Positions 1 through 6,167 of a stretch of 12,187 nucleotides of DNA are shown here, in pieces. Source of the DNA: an uncultured Saprospiraceae bacterium (GTDB lineage Bacteria > Bacteroidota > Bacteroidia > Chitinophagales > Saprospiraceae); assembly GCA_937959375.1 (NCBI GenBank), contig CALGLS010000038.1:1-12187 (forward strand), given 5' to 3'. The position numbers and the translations under genes were made by a program. Position 1 is the stretch's first letter, and each line of letters begins with the position of its first letter. The notes under the pieces are model-generated. The model ran no database searches. It had not been told where the DNA came from and saw only the letters and a program-made list of their open reading frames with translations.

Positions 1-10
1 AATATATTTT

Positions 11-1516
11 ATGGCTTGTGGAAATTGTGGAACTAGTACAGATGGCAAACCAGGAGGCTGCAACAGCGGCGGAGGTTGTGCCACAGGAGGTTGCAACCGA
101 ATGAATACTTACGACTGGTTGTCAACCAAAGATATTCGGGATGTAGATCCCTTTGATGTTGTTGAAGTTTCATTTAGTAGCGGCTCCCGAAAACAATTTT
201 TAATCAACCCACCGTTTACACAAACAGTAACCGGAGATATGGTCGTTGTGGAATCAGGAGGTGGTTATGATGTCGGAAAAATTTCATTGTCTGGCGAACT
301 GGTTCGCATGCAGATGAAGAAAAAGAAAGCGGATTTAAAGAGTGTGCAACTTAAAGTTATTCGACGTGCCAATAGCAGAGATTTGGATAAGTTGAATGAA
401 GCTCGTCAGTCAGAAAAAAGAGTATTGATCCGAGCACGTGCAATCGCTCGAACACTTGATTTGGAAATGAAGCTAGGTGATGTTGAATTTCAGGGAGATA
501 AACGAAAGGCAACTTTCTTTTATACGGCTGATGGCCGAATTGACTTCCGTGAATTGATTCGCCATTTTGCAAAAGAATTTAAAGTGAAAATTGAAATGCG
601 CCAGATCGGTGCACGTCAGGAATCTGCTCGGATTGGAGGTATTGGTTCTTGTGGTCGTGAGCTGTGTTGCTCCACCTGGTTGTCTGATTTTAAATCAGTA
701 TCTACAGCTGCTGCGCGGTATCAAAATTTAGCCATCAATCAAACTAAACTTTCTGGACAGTGTGGACGTTTAAAATGTTGTCTGAACTACGAGTTAGATA
801 GCTACATGGATGCTTTGAAAAAGTTTCCTAAAAATGCAGATAAGCTAAAGACGGAAGTAGGTCAAGCTGTTTTGGTGAAAACCGATATATTCAAAGGTAT
901 CATGTACTTTGCTTATATGGATAAAGGGAATCGAGGTAAGTTTTATCCGCTGAGTGTTGAAAAAGTGAAGGAGATAAAGGCGATGAACAAAAACGGTGAG
1001 TTGCCTGCTGACTTAGTTGATTTGTCTATCTTCATGGGAGGAGATGGCGAACCAGAAATCGATTTTGATGATGACTTGACTGGAGTGGTTGAATTGCCTG
1101 CAGAAAAAAGAAAGAAGAAGAAAAGAAATAGAAATAAAAACCGCAATAAGAATCGACGTCCGGATAACAGAGGAAACGATAGAAAACCGAAATCTGATAA
1201 GCCGAAATCTGACAAACCAAAGTCTGATAAACCTAAAAGCGAAAAGCGAAAACCAAACAAACCAAAAGGAGATAAAAAACCTACGAACAGCGGGAATAAT
1301 AAACAGAAAGAAAAGAAAGACGGAGAAAAGGGGCCTCAAAATAAGCCCTCTAAAAACCGCAACCGTAACCGAAATAGAAACCGTAACCGCAACAAGAAAT
1401 CAGGCGGTAATAATCCTGGTGGTAATACCGGAAGTGGTGACAGCGGAGGAGGAAACAGTGGGAACGGTGGCAGCAACCCTGGGAGCAACAACAATAACAA
1501 CAATAATAACAACTAG
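11..1516 (+). CDS. ricT: PSP1 domain protein, RicT/YaaT homologue, with Cys-rich N-terminus and long basic tail
   Basis: This 501-residue protein has a PSP1/RicT core at about residues 35-280. The family's two cysteine clusters are visible as C214-G-R-E-L-C219-C220 and C251-G-R-L-K-C256-C257. In Bacillus subtilis RicT works with RicA and RicF in an iron-sulfur complex that binds RNase Y and directs mRNA maturation; the exact role in Bacteroidota is not settled. Extra cysteines lie at residues 3, 6, 17, 23 and 28. The ATG at 11 is chosen because, from memory, Bacteroidota homologues begin with a similar Cys/Gly-rich head followed by an 'YDWLS'-like stretch, here at residues 33-38. From about residue 365 the protein is low complexity: Lys/Arg/Asn-rich blocks, PKSDK repeats, an NR dipeptide run, a Gly/Ser/Asn stretch and nine terminal Asn. 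Only 10 bases lie upstream, so no promoter can be judged. lpd starts 5 bp after the stop. The family call is firm; the symbol is by homology. Confidence 0.88.
   Translation: MACGNCGTSTDGKPGGCNSGGGCATGGCNRMNTYDWLSTKDIRDVDPFDVVEVSFSSGSRKQFLINPPFTQTVTGDMVVVESGGGYDVGKISLSGELVRMQMKKKKADLKSVQLKVIRRANSRDLDKLNEARQSEKRVLIRARAIARTLDLEMKLGDVEFQGDKRKATFFYTADGRIDFRELIRHFAKEFKVKIEMRQIGARQESARIGGIGSCGRELCCSTWLSDFKSVSTAAARYQNLAINQTKLSGQCGRLKCCLNYELDSYMDALKKFPKNADKLKTEVGQAVLVKTDIFKGIMYFAYMDKGNRGKFYPLSVEKVKEIKAMNKNGELPADLVDLSIFMGGDGEPEIDFDDDLTGVVELPAEKRKKKKRNRNKNRNKNRRPDNRGNDRKPKSDKPKSDKPKSDKPKSEKRKPNKPKGDKKPTNSGNNKQKEKKDGEKGPQNKPSKNRNRNRNRNRNRNKKSGGNNPGGNTGSGDSGGGNSGNGGSNPGSNNNNNNNNN
1187..1246 (+). repeat. 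In-frame 15-bp tandem repeat encoding PKSDK (four copies)
   Basis: Four consecutive 15-base units inside ricT encode PKSDK, PKSDK, PKSDK and PKSEK (residues 393-412). They differ only at third codon positions (CCG/CCA/CCT, AAA/AAG, GAT/GAC) until the last, which switches to AGC-GAA. The mainly synonymous differences suggest a protein-level repeat that is kept, rather than a very recent slippage. It sits within the disordered basic tail. Confidence 0.85.
1355..1393 (+). repeat. In-frame Asn-Arg dipeptide repeat in ricT tail
   Basis: Thirteen codons alternate Asn and Arg (residues 449-461), using AAC/AAT and CGC/CGT/CGA/AGA. It follows an earlier Lys/Arg/Asn block at about residues 367-385 and is followed by Gly/Asn/Ser-rich sequence and a run of nine Asn codons at 1487-1513. 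The mixed codons give an Arg-rich, probably unstructured segment of the kind often associated with RNA binding. Confidence 0.85.
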
Positions 1517-1521
1517 TATTT

Positions 1522-2925
1522 ATGAAATACGATTTAACCGTAATTGGATCAGGCCCAGGAGGCTATGTGGCAGCTATCAGAGCTGCACAGTTGGGATTAA
1601 AAACAGCCATTATCGAACGATACAACACCTTAGGAGGTACCTGCCTCAATGTAGGTTGCATCCCTTCAAAAGCACTTTTGGATTCATCCGAGCATTACCA
1701 CAATGCGCATGAAAAATTTAAAGATCATGGTATTGACCTCACTGGTTTGAAAGTGAACATGAAGCAGATGATTAAGCGCAAAAACGAAGTGGTTGATCAG
1801 ACTTGTAAGGGGATAGACTTCTTAATGAAGAAAAATAAAATTGATGTTTATCACGGACATGGATCTTTTGTAACTGCCAACAAAATTAGCATTGCAGGAG
1901 ATGACGGAAAAACGCAAGAAATAGAAACGGATAAAACGATCATTGCAACTGGATCAAAACCAATTGCACCTGCCTCATTTAACTACGATAAAAAACGTGT
2001 GATTACTTCTACAGAGGCATTGAACATCGATAAGGTACCAAAGCGAATGGTGGTGATCGGTGGGGGAGTAATCGGTTTAGAACTCGGATCTGTATTTGCG
2101 CGATTGGGAACAGAAGTAGAAGTAGTTGAATTTGCAGATCGGATCATTGCCTCAATGGATAAAGATTGCAGTAAAGAATTACAACGTGCCCTCAAAAAAA
2201 TAGGTATGAAATTCCATACCAAACACAAAGTAACCACTGTAAAAGGAACTGCTAAAGGTGTAACGGTTGGGGTGCAAAAAAGAGATTCAGAGGAAACCTT
2301 CGAACTAAAAGCAGACTACTGCCTTATCGCAATTGGACGAAAGCCATATACTGATAATCTTGGTCTTGAAAATGCTGGCGTTAAAGTAGATGATCGTGGT
2401 CGCGTTGAAGTCAATGGGCATTTGGAAACAAACGTACCAGGTATCTACGCGATCGGTGATGTTGTGAAAGGAATGATGTTGGCACACAAAGCTGAAGAGG
2501 AAGGTACGATGGTAGCAGAATTGATTGCTGGTCAAAAGCCACACATTGATTATAATCTGATTCCTGGAGTTGTTTACACTTGGCCAGAAGTTGCAGCAGT
2601 GGGCAAAACAGAAGGTCAATTGAAAGAAGCTGGTGTACCTTACAAGTCAGGTAAGTTTCCTTTCAAAGCATTGGGTCGAGCACGAGCGAGCACAGATATT
2701 GAAGGGATGGTAAAAGTGTTGGCTCATAAAGAAACAGATGAAATTTTAGGTGTTCACATCGTAGGAGCGAGAGCTGCAGATATGATTGCTGAAGGAGTTG
2801 CTTTGATGGAATTCCGAGCTTCAGCTGAGGATGCTTCGCGTATGTCGCATGCACATCCGACTTACACGGAAGCCTTTAAGGAAGCGTGTTTGGCTGCTAC
2901 GGCTGACCGACCTTTGCACATTTAG
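1522..2925 (+). CDS. lpdA: Dihydrolipoyl dehydrogenase (E3)
   Basis: This is the FAD-dependent E3 subunit (467 residues, normal family length) that reoxidises lipoyl groups of the pyruvate, 2-oxoglutarate and branched-chain 2-oxo-acid dehydrogenase complexes and of the glycine cleavage system, reducing NAD+. The FAD-binding motif GSGPGG is at residues 9-14. The redox disulfide is C41-L-N-V-G-C46. The second dinucleotide motif, GGGVIG, is at 180-185, and the acidic residue in the following VEVVE strand fits NAD rather than NADP. A further FAD motif (YAIGDV) precedes the C-terminal dimerisation domain, which carries the catalytic dyad H445-P-T-Y-T-E450. The gene starts 5 bp after the ricT stop, so the two are probably cotranscribed, although no functional link is known to me. 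A strong terminator follows at 2959-2995. Which complex it serves cannot be read from this neighbourhood. Confidence 0.97.
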   Translation: MKYDLTVIGSGPGGYVAAIRAAQLGLKTAIIERYNTLGGTCLNVGCIPSKALLDSSEHYHNAHEKFKDHGIDLTGLKVNMKQMIKRKNEVVDQTCKGIDFLMKKNKIDVYHGHGSFVTANKISIAGDDGKTQEIETDKTIIATGSKPIAPASFNYDKKRVITSTEALNIDKVPKRMVVIGGGVIGLELGSVFARLGTEVEVVEFADRIIASMDKDCSKELQRALKKIGMKFHTKHKVTTVKGTAKGVTVGVQKRDSEETFELKADYCLIAIGRKPYTDNLGLENAGVKVDDRGRVEVNGHLETNVPGIYAIGDVVKGMMLAHKAEEEGTMVAELIAGQKPHIDYNLIPGVVYTWPEVAAVGKTEGQLKEAGVPYKSGKFPFKALGRARASTDIEGMVKVLAHKETDEILGVHIVGARAADMIAEGVALMEFRASAEDASRMSHAHPTYTEAFKEACLAATADRPLHI

Positions 2926-2958
2926 AATTAGAATGTGAATCGAAATTAGAATTAGAAT
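2922..2958. repeat. 13-bp direct repeat at the end of lpd
   Basis: TTAGAATTAGAAT occurs at 2922-2934 and 2946-2958, separated by 11 bases, so the copies are 24 bp apart. Each copy is itself built from two TTAGAA-type units. The first copy includes the lpd stop codon (TAG at 2923-2925) and the second runs up to the terminator stem. Function unknown; it may be a simple duplication. Confidence 0.8.
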
Positions 2959-2995
2959 AAAAAGCCCGCTAGCGTAATTGTTAGCGGGCTTTTTT
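2959..2995 (+). terminator. Rho-independent terminator after lpd
   Basis: A perfect 13-bp stem pairs AAAAAGCCCGCTA (2959-2971) with TAGCGGGCTTTTT (2983-2995 outward from 2982), around a loop of about 10 bases. It has a GC-rich core and ends in a run of T. It lies 33 bases after the lpd stop and closes the ricT-lpd unit. The flanking A-run makes it usable from the other strand too, where it would stop transcripts running out of the response regulator gene. Confidence 0.92.
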
Positions 2996-3040
2996 GTTCG
3001 GTCTCTTGAATTTATCATTGGACTAATGACATACTTTGTT

Positions 3041-3077
3041 ATCCTGAGCAAAGTCGAAGGATCCCACTTCCCACTTC
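3041..3077. repeat. Probable dispersed intergenic repeat (CCTGAGCAAAGTCGAAGG type)
   Basis: The core CCTGAGCAAAGTCGAAGG at 3043-3060 is bounded by ATCCT and AGGAT inverted ends (3041-3045 and 3058-3062). A 7-bp tandem repeat CCCACTT follows (3063-3069 and 3070-3076). From memory, this core closely resembles a short word found in many intergenic regions of Bacteroidota genomes. Only one full copy is in the window, so the dispersed nature is recalled, not shown here. Confidence 0.55.
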
Positions 3078-3186
3078 CGTCTTCGGACAGATTTGTTAAG
3101 TTCTAATTTAAACATACTCTTAGTTGATTGAGCAAATTAAAACCCGCGTACTGAGCGAAATTTTGATTTTAACTTTAATTTTGACT

Positions 3187-3229
3187 CAGGACTGTCGTCA
3201 GTAAATTTCGGCAGAACTTAACAGTCCTG
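3187..3229. repeat. 9-bp perfect inverted repeat downstream of the response regulator
   Basis: CAGGACTGT (3187-3195) pairs perfectly with ACAGTCCTG (3221-3229) across a 25-base loop. A further GGACT at 3236-3240 can pair instead with AGTCC at 3223-3227, giving two mutually exclusive hairpins. It lies 17 bases past the end of the minus-strand response regulator gene. There is no T-run after it on the minus strand, so it is not a classical terminator. It may act as a 3' stabilising structure or be part of a repeat. Confidence 0.5.
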
Positions 3230-3245
3230 GACTTCGGACTCCCCC

Positions 3246-3926
3246 TCACACCTTCAACCGAAAACCAACACCATGAATATTCTCAATTTTCAAAGCATCG
3301 TCTCCTTTTAAATACTTTCGTAAACGGGAAATAAAAACATCCAAACTTCGTCCCATAAAATAATCGTCTTCACCCCAAATTTTTTCCAGAATATCGGAGC
3401 GCTTCATGACTTCGTTTTTGTTTTGAAGAAACAAGTAGAGTAGGTCGGCTTCCTTTTGAGTGAGCGACTTAGTGTTGTCACCCATTTGAAGGATTAGGTT
3501 TTTATAATCAAATTCGTATTGACCAACTTTGAAATTATTTTGTTCAACAGTATTTACGATTTTGCTTCGACGCAAAAACACTTCAATTTTTAGAATCAAT
3601 TCTTCTATGCTAAAAGGTTTGGTGAGGTAATCGTCTCCACCTAGTTTCAAACCTTGTATGCGATCCTCTTTGAGAGAACGTGCCGTCAAGAAAATAATAG
3701 GCACTTCGGTATTTGTTTTTCGAATCTCTTTTGCAATGGTAAAGCCATCCACTTCAGGAAGCATCACGTCGAGAATACACAGGTCAAATGATTGTTCCTT
3801 TATAACCTCCATCGCTTTTTTTCCATCTTCACAGTAGGTGATTTGGTATCCTTGCAATTCGAGATTGTCGCGGGTTACAAAACTGAGGCTTTCGTCATCT
3901 TCTACGTACAGTAAGTGGGCTTTCAT
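3246..3926 (-). CDS. OmpR/PhoB-family response regulator
   Basis: This is a two-domain DNA-binding response regulator of 226 residues, a normal length. The receiver domain (about 1-120) has the acidic pair D10-D11, phospho-acceptor D53 in ILDVMLP, switch residue T81 in LTA, and K103 in the TKPF motif. The C-terminal winged-helix domain (about 130-226) shows the family's SLDVFISRLRKYL recognition-helix region and a GVGFRL ending. It lies 106 bases downstream of the histidine kinase gene on the same strand, and the pair is almost certainly cognate. The arrangement and sequence style resemble the RprX/RprY group of Bacteroidota, but the signal and targets are unknown, so no symbol is given. Family members usually bind tandem direct repeats about 11 bp apart; such an array lies in the region upstream of the kinase gene at 5403-5440. 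The start has an A-rich leader (AATAAAAAAAAT) typical of the phylum. Confidence 0.93.
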   Translation of the reverse strand: MKAHLLYVEDDESLSFVTRDNLELQGYQITYCEDGKKAMEVIKEQSFDLCILDVMLPEVDGFTIAKEIRKTNTEVPIIFLTARSLKEDRIQGLKLGGDDYLTKPFSIEELILKIEVFLRRSKIVNTVEQNNFKVGQYEFDYKNLILQMGDNTKSLTQKEADLLYLFLQNKNEVMKRSDILEKIWGEDDYFMGRSLDVFISRLRKYLKGDDALKIENIHGVGFRLKV

Positions 3927-4032
3927 ATTTTTTTTATTGTCGTTTCGTGAATATAGTAAATTCTGACTTGCAAGGTGTTAAGATTTTAAGGAGCCTTCTA
4001 AGTTTCCATTCCTTCAAACCTTTCAATCAACG

Positions 4033-5304
4033 CTACACATTCGTTCTCAAGATAATTGTTATTGTCGTGCCTTTTCCCTCTTCACTGTCAATGTTTATTT
4101 TCCAGTCATGAGCATCACAAACACTTTTTACATAATAAAGTCCGAGTCCAAAACCTTTCACATTGTGTACATTTCCGGTAGGAACACGATAGAATTTTTT
4201 GAAAATTTTAGGTAAGTGTTCTTTGTTGATACCGATTCCTTGATCCTCGATTTTTAGTTCAACCTGTCTTCCGCGATTTAGATCCTTAGTAGAAATCGTT
4301 ATGGATGGTTTGTCTTTACAATATTTAATTGCATTGTCTAATAAGCTGTGAAGAATATTGTTAAGGTGTAGCTTGTCAGCAAAAACAGTAGCGTTGAAGG
4401 CGTTGAGGTTTTCTTGAATGATGTCGCCAGAGAAGTCGCCGTTAACTCTTGCACTTTCTACAACGGATTGTAACAGTAGATGAAGATTGATGTATTCTTT
4501 GTTTAGTTCAAAACTATTTTGTTCAATCTTAGCCAACTGTAGTACTTTCTCTACCTGATTGTTAAGACGTTGATTTTGCTCCTTGATGATTTGAGCGTAG
4601 CGCATTAACCGTGAATCTTTTTGAATGTTTGGATCTTTTAGAAAGACATCAGAAGATATCTTTATGGTAGAAATAGGGGTCTTGAATTCGTGCGTCATAT
4701 TATTGATGAAATCTTTTTGCATCTCAGACAAACGCCGTTGCCGAAGTATGACATACATCGAATATAAAAAGAACAAAACGGTTACAAATAATATAAGTGA
4801 TAAGAAAACAGCCAATTGTATTTTTCCTAAAAGGAACCCTGATCGATCTGGAAATTTTACTCCAAAGTAATAAGTGAACTCTTCGTATTTGGGAAGCTCT
4901 CCTAATTTTACATCCCTCCGCTCTTCTGAGAATTTAATGTATTTGCCATAAACCATTTTGTTACTTGAGCAGTCATGAATTCCGTATTCATAATTTGCGT
5001 TCAATCCAATTTCTTGAAACTGACTGTGTAGAAAGTATTCTAATTCATTGGCATCAATTTCAATCTCAAGATTAACGATATAATAGTTAGAGGATTGTCT
5101 TTTAACGATGTCAAGCGGAAGTGTACTCCCTTTTAGTTTGACTAATTTTTTTGCAACGTTGAGTAATACCAAGTTTACTTTATCGTCAAATTCTTTTTCA
5201 TTAATATTCCATGTACTCGTCACCCAATAAGCTTGCATCGCTATGATGCCCATGATGGCCATTGCTCCAAATATCACGACTCGCCTTACTGCGTTATTGT
5301 CCAT
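4033..5304 (-). CDS. Membrane sensor histidine kinase (RprX-like)
   Basis: This 423-residue kinase autophosphorylates and passes the phosphate to the adjacent response regulator. A first membrane segment lies at about 8-28, ending in the MQAYWV motif common in Bacteroidota kinases of this type. A periplasmic sensor region of about 130 residues follows, with no recognisable ligand-binding domain and a single Cys at 112. A second membrane segment is at about 160-187. The dimerisation domain has the H-box MTHEFKTPIS with the phospho-accepting H205. The ATPase domain shows the N-box (LLDNAIKYC, N324), G1 box (EDQGIGI, 353-359), F-box (FKKFYR, 368-373) and G2 box (GFGLGLYYV, 384-392). All catalytic motifs look intact and no HAMP domain is obvious. 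The gene is divergent from the DUF1573 gene, with 262 bases between them. The stimulus cannot be predicted from sequence. Confidence 0.93.
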   Translation of the reverse strand: MDNNAVRRVVIFGAMAIMGIIAMQAYWVTSTWNINEKEFDDKVNLVLLNVAKKLVKLKGSTLPLDIVKRQSSNYYIVNLEIEIDANELEYFLHSQFQEIGLNANYEYGIHDCSSNKMVYGKYIKFSEERRDVKLGELPKYEEFTYYFGVKFPDRSGFLLGKIQLAVFLSLILFVTVLFFLYSMYVILRQRRLSEMQKDFINNMTHEFKTPISTIKISSDVFLKDPNIQKDSRLMRYAQIIKEQNQRLNNQVEKVLQLAKIEQNSFELNKEYINLHLLLQSVVESARVNGDFSGDIIQENLNAFNATVFADKLHLNNILHSLLDNAIKYCKDKPSITISTKDLNRGRQVELKIEDQGIGINKEHLPKIFKKFYRVPTGNVHNVKGFGLGLYYVKSVCDAHDWKINIDSEEGKGTTITIILRTNV

Positions 5305-5402
5305 TAGTCAATTCAAGATTAAAAATACCAAGCATCTACTTAAGCATACCTCTTTCGATCGGTTCTCCAATATACACTCTTATACGATGATAAGAAATAT
5401 AG

Positions 5403-5440
5403 TTAACAAGCCATTAACAATTATTGAAAATTCATTAACA
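5403..5440. promoter_or_regulatory. Putative OmpR/PhoB-family operator: phased TTAACA direct repeats
   Basis: TTAACA occurs at 5403-5408, 5414-5419 and 5435-5440. A degenerate TTGAAA at 5424-5429 fills the gap, giving half-site starts 11, 10 and 11 bases apart. Direct repeats of about six bases with five-base spacers are typical of OmpR/PhoB-family sites; the B. subtilis PhoP box has a TTAACA-like unit. The array ends 21 bases before the -7 element at 5462, where an activator could act on the DUF1573 gene, and is 99 bases from the kinase start on the other side. Binding by the neighbouring regulator is inference. Confidence 0.45.
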
Positions 5441-5461
5441 GCGATATGGGATCGTGCACTC

Positions 5462-5469
5462 TATATTTG
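5462..5469 (+). promoter_or_regulatory. Putative -7 element (TATATTTG) for the DUF1573 gene
   Basis: TATATTTG matches the Bacteroidota -7 consensus TAnnTTTG. No TTG/TTTG -33 element is found at the usual distance, which would suit an activator-dependent promoter. Start of transcription would fall near 5475, leaving a leader of about 90 bases before the ATG at 5567. Confidence 0.45.
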
Positions 5470-5566
5470 TATCATAAAGCGAAGTCATTGTAAGTTTTAT
5501 TATCTCGAGAGGTTTACGATTGGCTATTGAACAACAATTATTTTTTAACAACAAAATTTTTTATTT

Positions 5567-6010
5567 ATGAAAACCATTAGCACATTTTTATTCGGATTAT
5601 TTCTATTGAGCTTCGGAGCAGTGAATGCCCAGAATGCAGTTGCTGCAAGCGTTCCTAATGCGGAAGCCCTTATCTCTTGGAGTACGGAAATTTATGAGTT
5701 CGGTTCTATTGAACAGAACGTACCAGCAACAGCAGAATTCGTTTTGACCAACGAAGGAAAACAACCTCTCATCATCACAGATGTAAAGAAAACCTGTGGG
5801 TGCACCGTACCCGCTTATAACGATGAGCCAATCATGCCTGGAGAATCTTCAACGATTAAGGCAACTTACAATGCAAAGAAGGCTGGTCCTTTTACTAAAA
5901 CGGTTAAGGTGTATACAACCTTGAGTGATCAACCAATTCTGCTAAAGCTAAAAGGTAATGTTGAAAAGAAAGATGAAGCAGCTGTGACTGCGGAGCCTGA
6001 TAAGTTATAA
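5567..6010 (+). CDS. Secreted DUF1573 domain protein
   Basis: This 147-residue protein starts with a clear signal peptide: a hydrophobic core at about 6-18 and likely cleavage after A21 (VNA-QN). The mature part is a single DUF1573 domain, an immunoglobulin-like fold common in Bacteroidota envelope proteins. Its hallmark motifs are visible: the EFGSIEQN and EFVLTNEGKQPL strands, the T-C77-G-C79-TVP motif, the PIMPGES turn, and the FTKTVKVYT strand. The biochemical role of the family is not established. It follows a 90-base leader and a possible regulated promoter, and ends at a strong terminator, so it is probably a single-gene transcript. The A/T-rich sequence before the ATG, with no Shine-Dalgarno, fits the phylum. 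It is divergent from the two-component genes and may be one of their targets. Confidence 0.9.
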   Translation: MKTISTFLFGLFLLSFGAVNAQNAVAASVPNAEALISWSTEIYEFGSIEQNVPATAEFVLTNEGKQPLIITDVKKTCGCTVPAYNDEPIMPGESSTIKATYNAKKAGPFTKTVKVYTTLSDQPILLKLKGNVEKKDEAAVTAEPDKL

Positions 6011-6042
6011 AATAAATTAAGGATTTTACCTGAGAATTATGC

Positions 6043-6076
6043 AGGGCAGTTTCTACAATAGAAACTGTCCTTTTTT
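6043..6076 (+). terminator. Rho-independent terminator after the DUF1573 gene
   Basis: GGGCAGTTTCTA (6044-6055) pairs with TAGAAACTGTCC (6059-6070) over a three-base CAA loop, with one G-U pair, and is followed directly by TTTTTT (6071-6076). It is a compact, strong hairpin 33 bases after the stop codon. Confidence 0.92.
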
Positions 6077-6149
6077 ATTATACAGATGCTTGGTGATGCA
6101 CCTCATCAAAAAAAAGACCTAAAAATCATAGATTCCACTGCTCAAAGCC

Positions 6150-6157
6150 TATTTTTG
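6150..6157 (+). promoter_or_regulatory. Putative -7 element (TATTTTTG) very close to the DUF4271 start codon
   Basis: TATTTTTG matches TAnnTTTG and ends only 10 bases before the ATG at 6168. Transcription would start at about 6162-6164, giving a leader of only a few bases. No clear -33 TTTG is present at standard spacing. Confidence 0.5.
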
Positions 6158-6167
6158 CATAAATACT

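Larger units (their letters stand above)
2996..3245. other. Non-coding region between lpd terminator and response regulator, with short repeats
   Basis: I find no gene in this stretch between two convergent transcription units. It holds a probable dispersed intergenic repeat (3041-3077), two copies of CTTCGGAC (3081-3088 and 3232-3239), three copies of a TGAGC(A/G)AA-like word near 3045, 3129 and 3152, and a 9-bp inverted repeat (3187-3229). No RNA gene or convincing promoter is visible. The overall look is of accumulated or decaying repeat material. Confidence 0.6.

Noticed and set aside
943..1339. Several minus-strand open frames opposite the ricT tail
   Set aside because: They are antisense readings of Lys/Asn/Arg repeat codons, giving Phe/Leu/Ser-rich strings. 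The plus-strand RicT protein explains the sequence.
1089..1712. Long plus-strand open frame overlapping the end of ricT and start of lpd
   Set aside because: It is an out-of-frame reading of the ricT low-complexity tail (Ile/Thr/Glu-rich output from AT-rich repeats) and runs into lpd. It has no domain and no independent start signal.
5305..5400. Minus-strand promoter for the kinase gene (TATATTGG reading from 5374 to 5367)
   Set aside because: It differs from TAnnTTTG at one position and has no -33 element, so it is too weak to annotate in AT-rich DNA.
5243..5530. 95-codon plus-strand open frame across the kinase start and divergent region
   Set aside because: It begins antisense inside the kinase gene and covers regulatory sequence. 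Its translation has no signal peptide or known motif.
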